The translations under genes and the position numbers were made by a program. A stretch of 30,433 nt of DNA from Lentimicrobiaceae bacterium (GTDB taxonomy: Bacteria; Bacteroidota; Bacteroidia; Bacteroidales; JALOCA01), in the NCBI GenBank assembly GCA_023227965.1, contig JALOCA010000040.1, forward strand, positions 1-30,433. Reading direction: 5' to 3'. How positions within the stretch are numbered: position 1 is the first letter of the stretch; every line of letters starts with the position of its first letter. The notes under the pieces are model-generated. The model worked only from the letters and a program-made list of their open reading frames with translations. It ran no database searches and was not told where the DNA came from. Of the stretch, positions 25,357-30,433 are shown piece after piece.

Positions 25357-25551
25357 TTAATCCATCTCAGCAAAAATCGCATTATAAATAAAACTGATAC
25401 TTTCGCCTATACCAAATTCAAGTTGTTTTTTTGTTGCTATAAGTTCATCTTCTGTCAGCGCTCTTCCCATTTTTTCAAGAGCTTCATACTGCACATCTTC
25501 TTTGGTGATACAGTACATTATTTCTCTTCTTTCAATATTATTGGCTTCCAT
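25357..25551 (-). CDS. Small conserved-looking protein with GRxLTxDE motif (64 aa)
   Basis: A 64-residue acidic protein, predicted mostly helical. The core EDVQYEALEKMGRALTEDEL matches the style of small bacterial proteins with an LGRxLTxxE motif, for which I know no function. It aligns gaplessly over about 33 residues with the product of the small frame at the other end of the restriction-modification operon (22256-22384), sharing Y, E, Q, GR, LT and DE. The ATG at 25551 is used; a second ATG (25518) would begin MYCITKED and cannot be excluded. It is on the same strand as the operon and 100 bases upstream. Confidence 0.65.
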   Translation of the reverse strand: MEANNIERREIMYCITKEDVQYEALEKMGRALTEDELIATKKQLEFGIGESISFIYNAIFAEMD

Positions 25552-25869
25552 AATGTAGTTATTTTCCCCAGTAAAAATACAACTCTTTCGAATTTATTCC
25601 GGTCTCAGGATATTGAAAAATTCTCCTCAAAACCTCATTCCTTTCATATAAAAAAAAACCATTTTACACCCTTAAAACCATTACTTGGCACTCCTGTTTT
25701 TTAGCGGATTTTTATAAAATCCCGGCGAATATCCTCCAAAACCCTGCGTTTGAAAAGTCGCTTACTTTTCCCCTTTTTTTCATTATATCTTTACTTGTTC
25801 ATTTCAGCATTACCCTCATGCCATTACAAGACTTAATAAAACTAATTACTAACTAAATCCATCAAAACA
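25552..25869. other. Intergenic region, no gene seen
   Basis: About 318 bases between divergent genes. It contains a perfect 7-bp dyad, GGATTTT-TAT-AAAATCC (25706-25722), similar in core to dyads near 151 and 13471. A TATCTTTA at 25786-25793, one mismatch from TAnnTTTG, is a possible -7 element for the gene at 25870. No RNA gene is recognisable. Confidence 0.5.
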
Positions 25870-26613
25870 ATGAAAAGTACCAGCGAAACCGGACACGCCA
25901 AAAATGTCGCCGGATTAAAAAAAATAATAGAGGAATGCCTATCTTTACAAAAAAACTACCAGCCTTCCAATTCAGCTATTACCCTCACTGCTCTTTCAAG
26001 TACAGCCAATGCTGCACAGGAAGCTATGGAGGCAGTAAGCAACACCAAACCAGTCTTCGATAACGCCATAGACGTGCGTAATGTCGAAGGCAACAACATG
26101 TCTGTCCTGATTACCCGTTCTATGGGTTCTTTAATCTCTTCAGGTGCATCAGAACAATCCATTGCAAATGTAAAAACCATCTACAACAAAATTAAAGGAT
26201 ACAGTAAAAAAGATAAAAACGGTCAACCCGAAACCCCACCCATCGAAACAGAAGATAAAACCATCATAGCCATTTCCATTTCACAGCAAAGTTTCGATAT
26301 GCGTTTAGCCCATTTCGGCGACTTTATCGAAACCTTAAAAAACGAACCTAAATACCAGCCCAACGAGGCCGATTTAACAATTACTGCACTCGAAACAATG
26401 TACAATAATCTTAATACTTTAAATAAAATAGCAACGGATGTTTCTATCGTTTATAAAAATGCCATCATTGCAAGGAACAAAATTTTATACGCCCCCGGAA
26501 CCGGCATTGTTGACCTTAGCAAAAAAGTAAAAGCTTATCTGCTTTCAGTTTTAGGCGCAACCGACCCCGTTTACAAGCGTATTAAAGCCATTCCTTTTAA
26601 AAAGTTGATTTAA
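25870..26613 (+). CDS. Internally duplicated helical protein of unknown function
   Basis: A 247-residue, soluble-looking protein without signal peptide or membrane helix. It consists of two related halves: residues 29-71 and 161-203 align with a constant offset of 132 and no gaps (YQPSNSAITLTAL with YQPNEADLTITAL; VFDNAIDVRN with VYKNAIIARN). A Pro/Glu/Lys-rich linker (about 111-131) joins the halves. The C-terminal half ends with VKAYLLSVLGATDPVYKRIKAIPFKKL. I do not recognise a named domain. It stands alone, with a strong terminator 30 bases downstream and a decayed 21-bp repeat array beyond. The helical, repeat-like design suggests a scaffold or binding protein, but that is conjecture. Confidence 0.75.
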   Translation: MKSTSETGHAKNVAGLKKIIEECLSLQKNYQPSNSAITLTALSSTANAAQEAMEAVSNTKPVFDNAIDVRNVEGNNMSVLITRSMGSLISSGASEQSIANVKTIYNKIKGYSKKDKNGQPETPPIETEDKTIIAISISQQSFDMRLAHFGDFIETLKNEPKYQPNEADLTITALETMYNNLNTLNKIATDVSIVYKNAIIARNKILYAPGTGIVDLSKKVKAYLLSVLGATDPVYKRIKAIPFKKLI

Positions 26614-26643
26614 ACTCCAAACTCCTCTTCCCCCTCCCGTTTT

Positions 26644-26691
26644 GGAAAGCCATCGAAAAACACAAAATAATCCGGTGGCTTTCCCATTTTT
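26644..26691 (+). terminator. Rho-independent-type terminator of the duplicated-protein gene
   Basis: GGAAAGCCATCG (26644-26655) pairs with CGGTGGCTTTCC (26673-26684), a 12-bp stem with one U-G wobble and a 17-base loop, followed by CATTTTT. It lies 30 bases after the stop codon at 26613 and is the clearest terminator in the window. Confidence 0.75.
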
Positions 26692-27265
26692 AAAACCGTC
26701 TCCTCCCCAATTGATACAGCTTCGTAAGCCCTACCTAAAAAACCATTTACACAACTTATCGTACACTCTCCAATTAACTAAGTTAACACATTAACTAATT
26801 TTTAAAATGCTACTCCTTTTTTCCAACCACTACCTCTTCATTCACAACTTACACCTCGTTTTTTCTAACATATACCTCTGTTTTACCGATTGATATTTCT
26901 TTTTCTCCAACCACTACTTCTTCATTCACGATATACACCTCATTTTATCTAATATTTGTCTCATTTTTACAGATAGATACTTCTTTTTTCTCGACCGCTA
27001 CCCTATTTTTCACAATCACTACTGCTCGTTTTTTAACCTCTACCTCTTTTTCCCGATTGCTACTTCATATCAGACAATTGCTATTTAATTTCCATCAAAC
27101 TCTCCCAACAACTTTTGCATCTTTGCATGAAAACCAGCGCCCATTACCCCGCTGCTACCTCTTCCCTCCCGACCGATAATAATAAATTGATTTTTAAAAA
27201 TACAATTTTTATTATAATTTAGCCAATGCAAAACGCATATAATAATACTCTAAATATCAATTTCA
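26692..27265. other. Long non-coding stretch around the repeat array
   Basis: Apart from the 21-bp array I see no gene. Upstream of it (26692-26815) a minus-strand fragment reads EAVSIGE, similar to the repeat heptad, suggesting the array once reached further. Downstream (27090-27265) is AT-rich leader for the acyl-CoA synthetase gene; TAATTTAG there is one mismatch from TAnnTTTG. Confidence 0.5.
26816..27086. repeat. Degenerate 21-bp tandem repeat array, about 13 units
   Basis: On the minus strand the units begin GAAGTA or GAGGTA and end in an A-rich run, for example GAAGTAGTGGTTGGAGAAAAA and GAGGTATATGTTAGAAAAAAC. Eight units nearest 26816 are 21 bases long; those nearer 27086 drift (19, 20, 24). 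A higher-order period of about 84 bases (four units) is visible: the plus-strand word CCAACCACTAC recurs at 26823 and 26907, then decayed at 26992. Most units translate as seven residues of the type E-V-x-V-x-K-x on the minus strand, but stops interrupt the frame, so this is not an intact gene. An isolated similar unit lies at about 27152-27174. The whole plus strand here is pyrimidine-rich. Confidence 0.8.
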
Positions 27266-29329
27266 ATGGTAACAGAACAACTAATCAATCCTCGCAGTAT
27301 TGTAATTGTTGGTGCATCAAATGATATTACAAAACCCGGTGGAAAAGTAGTAAAAAATATTCTCGATGGAAACTTCAAAGGCAGTTTATATGCCGTTAAC
27401 CCTAAGGAAGAAACCATACAAGGTATTAAAAGCTACCATACCGTTCATGAATTACCCCAAACCGATTTAGCCATAATAGCCATAGCCGCAAAATATTGCC
27501 TCGAAACAGTTCAAACTCTTGCTCACGAAAAGCAAACACGGGCATTTATCATCCTTTCGGCAGGATTTGCCGAGGAAAGCCCCGAAGGGGCAAAATTGGA
27601 AAAGGAAATTCTCAAAGTAATTAACGAAGTAAACGGTTCGCTTATCGGACCCAATTGCATCGGAGTGTTAAACAACAATTACAACGGTATTTTCACCTTG
27701 CCTATTCCCAAATTAGATACCCGAGGTGTTGATTTTATTACAGGTTCAGGGGCTACAGCCGTTTTCATCATTGAATCGGGAATGCCCAAAGGGCTTACCT
27801 TTTCAAGCATTTATTCCGTAGGGAACTCAGCACAAATGGGTGTTGAAGAAATTCTCGCCTGGCTCGACGAAAGTTTTGATCCCGCCACAAGCTCACGTGT
27901 AAAAATTCTCTATCTCGAAAGCATCAAAAAACCCGATTTATTATTAAAGCATGCGGCATCACTTATCCGTAAAGGATGCCGCATTGCTGCCATAAAATCC
28001 GGAAGTTCAGATGCCGGAAGCAGGGCTGCCTCTTCACACACAGGTGCTCTTGCCAGCTCCGATGTGGCTGTTGATGCCCTTTTTCGCAAAGCAGGCATCG
28101 TCCGTTGTTTCGGAAGAGAAGAACTTGTTACGGTAGCCTGTATTTTTATGCACCCTGTACTCACCGGTAAAAACATGGCAATCATCACCCATGCAGGTGG
28201 ACCAGCTGTAATGCTTACCGATACATTGTCAAACGGTGGATTAGAAATTCCCCATCTGGAAAGCCCCGAATTGCTTGCAAAACTCTTTTCTGGCTCTTCG
28301 GTAGCCAACCCTATTGATTTTTTGGCAACAGGTACTGCTGCCCAGTTGGGCGAAATTATTGACCATGTTGATAAAAAACAGGATGCTATTGATGGTATGG
28401 CAGTAATTTTCGGAAGTCCCGGGCTTTTTAAAGTGTACGACGTGTACAAAACACTCGACGAAAAAATGAAAACTGCCCGCAAGCCCATTTTCCCCATACT
28501 CCCGTCAGTAGTAAATGTTAAAGATGAAATTGATTATTTTATTTCTTTGGGCAGATTATATTTCCCCGAAGAGGTTATTTTTGGAAATGCGCTAAGCAAG
28601 GTGTTCAGTACACCTGCTCCACAGCCTCCCGATATACCCGAAACCGGGATTGACCATACTGCAATCCGGCAGGTGATAGATAATGCAGGCGATGGTTACA
28701 TTACACCAAGCGAAATTCAACGGCTATTAGATGCGGCAGGTATTCCGCGGGCTAAGGAAGCAGTTGTAAACAACGTGCACGACGCAGTTATACAGGCAGA
28801 AGCTATCGCGTTTCCGATTGTTATGAAAGTGGTGGGACCCATTCACAAATCCGATGTGGGAGGAGTAGCACTTAATATCAGGGATGCTGAAACAGTGGAA
28901 AAAGAATTTAACAGGATGATGAAAATTAAAGACGCCACTGCCGTTCTTTTGCAGCCCATGCTTAAAGGCACCGAGTTGTTTGCCGGAGCCAAATACGAAT
29001 CCGGATTCGGGCATCTTATCCTTTGCGGCATAGGTGGAATTTTCATCGAAGTACTGAAAGACATAAGCGCAGGTTTGGTACCTATTGGTTACGACGAGGC
29101 TCAACAAATGCTCCGCAGACTTAAAAGCTATAAAATTATCCAGGGTGTCAGGGGGCAGCAAGGTGTCAGCGAAGAAAAATTTATACAGATTATCTGTCGG
29201 TTATCCGCATTGCTCCGGGCTGCACCCGAAATTATCGAACTCGATCTGAATCCATTGTTGGGGCAAGGAGAAATGCTGGTGGCAGTGGATGCCAGGATTT
29301 GTATTAAAAAGTACAACAACGGGAATTAA
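27266..29329 (+). CDS. ADP-forming acetyl/acyl-CoA synthetase, fused alpha-beta
   Basis: A 687-residue enzyme that interconverts acyl-CoA, ADP and phosphate with the free acid, CoA and ATP, giving substrate-level ATP. Residues 1-130 are the CoA-binding Rossmann domain (SIVIVGASND at 11-20), about 150-450 the ligase-CoA domains with the phosphohistidine in SSHTGALA (His258), and about 465-687 the ATP-grasp beta part. That part holds the second conserved His in GPIHKSDVGGV (His527) and the C-terminal IIELDLNPLL. Alpha and beta are separate proteins in some archaea but fused here. The exact acid (acetate, propionate or branched-chain) is not readable. A lone gene, 33 bases before uvrB. Confidence 0.88.
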   Translation: MVTEQLINPRSIVIVGASNDITKPGGKVVKNILDGNFKGSLYAVNPKEETIQGIKSYHTVHELPQTDLAIIAIAAKYCLETVQTLAHEKQTRAFIILSAGFAEESPEGAKLEKEILKVINEVNGSLIGPNCIGVLNNNYNGIFTLPIPKLDTRGVDFITGSGATAVFIIESGMPKGLTFSSIYSVGNSAQMGVEEILAWLDESFDPATSSRVKILYLESIKKPDLLLKHAASLIRKGCRIAAIKSGSSDAGSRAASSHTGALASSDVAVDALFRKAGIVRCFGREELVTVACIFMHPVLTGKNMAIITHAGGPAVMLTDTLSNGGLEIPHLESPELLAKLFSGSSVANPIDFLATGTAAQLGEIIDHVDKKQDAIDGMAVIFGSPGLFKVYDVYKTLDEKMKTARKPIFPILPSVVNVKDEIDYFISLGRLYFPEEVIFGNALSKVFSTPAPQPPDIPETGIDHTAIRQVIDNAGDGYITPSEIQRLLDAAGIPRAKEAVVNNVHDAVIQAEAIAFPIVMKVVGPIHKSDVGGVALNIRDAETVEKEFNRMMKIKDATAVLLQPMLKGTELFAGAKYESGFGHLILCGIGGIFIEVLKDISAGLVPIGYDEAQQMLRRLKSYKIIQGVRGQQGVSEEKFIQIICRLSALLRAAPEIIELDLNPLLGQGEMLVAVDARICIKKYNNGN

Positions 29330-29330
29330 A

Positions 29331-29338
29331 TAATTTTG
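29331..29338 (+). promoter_or_regulatory. Candidate promoter -7 element of uvrB
   Basis: TAATTTTG, a full TAnnTTTG match just after the preceding stop codon and 23 bases before the uvrB TTG start. No -33 TTTG is at 19-20 bp upstream. Confidence 0.4.
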
Positions 29339-29361
29339 TTAAACCTGAAACCCATACCCCA

Positions 29362-30433
29362 TTGGAATTTAAATTAACCTCCGATTTTATTCCTACCGGA
29401 GATCAGCCGGATGCTATCAATCAGCTTACCGAGGGATTACAAAGAGGGGACAAAGCCCAGGTTTTGTTGGGGGCTACCGGGTCAGGTAAAACTTTTACCA
29501 TAGCCAATGTAATAGCACAGCTTAATAAGCCTGCGTTAGTGTTAAGCCACAACAAAACCCTTGCCGCCCAACTCTATGGCGAATTCAGACAATTTTTTCC
29601 GCAAAATGCCGTAGAATATTTTGTATCGTACTACGATTATTATCAGCCGGAAGCCTATATCCCTTCCACCAACACCTATATAGAAAAAGACCTTTCAATA
29701 AACGATGAAATTGAAAAGTTACGGCTCAGCACATCGTCTTCTTTGCTGTCCGGTCGAAAGGATATAATAGTAGTTTCTTCTGTATCCTGTATTTATGGCA
29801 TAGGTAATCCTGATGATTTCAGCGAAAATACCATCCGCCTATCAGTTGGTGATATTGTTAACAGGAATAAATTTCTTTTAAGCCTTGTAAACAGCTTGTA
29901 TTCACGAAATGAAATTGAATTTCACAGAGGTACTTTTCGGGTGAAGGGCGATACTGTGGATATTTTTCCCGCCTATGCCGATATAGCTTACCGGATTTTC
30001 TTTTTTGGTGACGAGATAGAAAATATCGAATCCTTCGATCCGCTTACAGGTACTGCCCTTGAGGTTTTTCAATACCTGACCATCTACCCTGCCAACATTT
30101 TTGTTACTTCACAGGAGAAAATGAGGAATGCACTGCATAGCATTCAGAATGACCTTTTTAAACAATCAGAATATTTTAAAACTACCGGAAAGGCTTTCGA
30201 AGCAAAAAGGCTGGAAGATAGGGTAACGTATGATATTGAAATGATGCGCGAATTGGGCTATTGTTCGGGAATTGAAAACTATTCCAGGTATTTTGATGGA
30301 AGAGAGCCCGGATCGAGACCTTTCTGTTTGCTTGATTTTTTCCCTGACGATTTCCTGCTTGTGATTGACGAAAGCCATGTTACCATTCCGCAGTTGCGAG
30401 CCATGTACGGTGGTGATCGTTCACGCAAACAAA
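29362..30433 (+). CDS. uvrB: Excinuclease ABC subunit B, 5' part (runs off the window)
   Basis: The first 357 codons of UvrB, the helicase-like damage-verification subunit of nucleotide excision repair. The N-terminus EFKLTSDFIPTGDQPDAI is typical. Walker A is GATGSGKT (37-44) and the damage-probing beta-hairpin begins YYDYYQPEAYIP (90-101). The Walker B equivalent VIDESH is near the right edge. The remaining helicase motifs and UVR domain lie beyond the window. The start must be TTG: no in-frame ATG, GTG or other TTG gives the conserved N-terminus. Its promoter element overlaps the spacer from the acyl-CoA synthetase gene. Confidence 0.95.
   Translation, partial: MEFKLTSDFIPTGDQPDAINQLTEGLQRGDKAQVLLGATGSGKTFTIANVIAQLNKPALVLSHNKTLAAQLYGEFRQFFPQNAVEYFVSYYDYYQPEAYIPSTNTYIEKDLSINDEIEKLRLSTSSSLLSGRKDIIVVSSVSCIYGIGNPDDFSENTIRLSVGDIVNRNKFLLSLVNSLYSRNEIEFHRGTFRVKGDTVDIFPAYADIAYRIFFFGDEIENIESFDPLTGTALEVFQYLTIYPANIFVTSQEKMRNALHSIQNDLFKQSEYFKTTGKAFEAKRLEDRVTYDIEMMRELGYCSGIENYSRYFDGREPGSRPFCLLDFFPDDFLLVIDESHVTIPQLRAMYGGDRSRKQ

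Noticed and set aside
26610..26777. Minus-strand open frame of 55 codons whose stop overlaps the 247-residue gene's stop
   Set aside because: It has no ATG, GTG or TTG near its beginning (the first ATG leaves only 25 residues) and it covers the terminator stem, so it is more likely chance or a relic of the repeat array.
26816..27086. The repeat array as a CRISPR
   Set aside because: Units are contiguous, degenerate, and lack unique spacers of constant length; no cas genes are near.
27127..27222. Plus-strand frame of 31 codons after TTTGC, resembling a leader peptide
   Set aside because: No family signal, and it contains a relic of the 21-bp repeat. The upstream CATCTTTG is only a 7 of 8 match to the -7 element.
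22121..27265. A mobile element carrying the restriction-modification operon
   Set aside because: I looked for an integrase, transposase, terminal inverted repeats and a tRNA attachment site and saw none, so transfer is suspected only from gene content.

Overview
The window looks like chromosomal DNA of a member of the Bacteroidota. Four things point there: a PorT-like type IX secretion protein next to ubiE; conserved Bacteroidota families (DUF6599, DUF7935-like, the roughly 168-residue ECF sigma factor, the lysine-rich cold-shock protein); several matches to the Bacteroidota promoter -7 element TAnnTTTG just upstream of genes; and almost no Shine-Dalgarno sequences. No tRNA, rRNA, CRISPR array, insertion sequence or integrase was seen. 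Family names come from reading translated sequence, without database searches.

Layout. 1-550 is mostly non-coding, with a possible truncated gene start at the left edge. A cold-shock protein (+), a 14-TM-type MFS exporter (-) and a small membrane protein (+) follow. From 10345 down to 2898 lies a run of eight minus-strand genes: aroB, aroA, the N-terminal half of a split transketolase, a secreted von Willebrand A protein, the C-terminal half of transketolase, then an ECF sigma factor, a one-TM anti-sigma-like protein and a Spy/CpxP-like periplasmic protein. Transketolase makes erythrose 4-phosphate, an input of the shikimate pathway served by aroB and aroA; the last three genes look like a cell-envelope stress circuit.

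Proline dehydrogenase (+) faces a DUF362/DUF6599 pair (-). A repeat-rich intergenic region separates that pair from a second ECF sigma factor (+). A minus-strand trio (DUF7935-like, cyclase-family hydrolase, EamA transporter) is followed by a five-gene plus-strand operon: aminotransferase, RfaE1-like sugar kinase, menaquinone methyltransferase UbiE/MenG, PorT, and an FAD-dependent oxidoreductase. The operon has the best promoter match in the window.

The accessory part is 22121-27265. It holds a compact restriction-modification operon (beta-class methyltransferase, PD-(D/E)XK nuclease, alpha-class Dam-like methyltransferase). The operon is bookended by two tiny genes whose products align with each other without gaps; the distal one appears frameshifted. 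Next come a gene for an internally duplicated protein of unknown function, a strong terminator, and a decayed 21-bp tandem repeat array. The window closes with a fused ADP-forming acyl-CoA synthetase and the first 357 codons of uvrB, which runs off the right edge.
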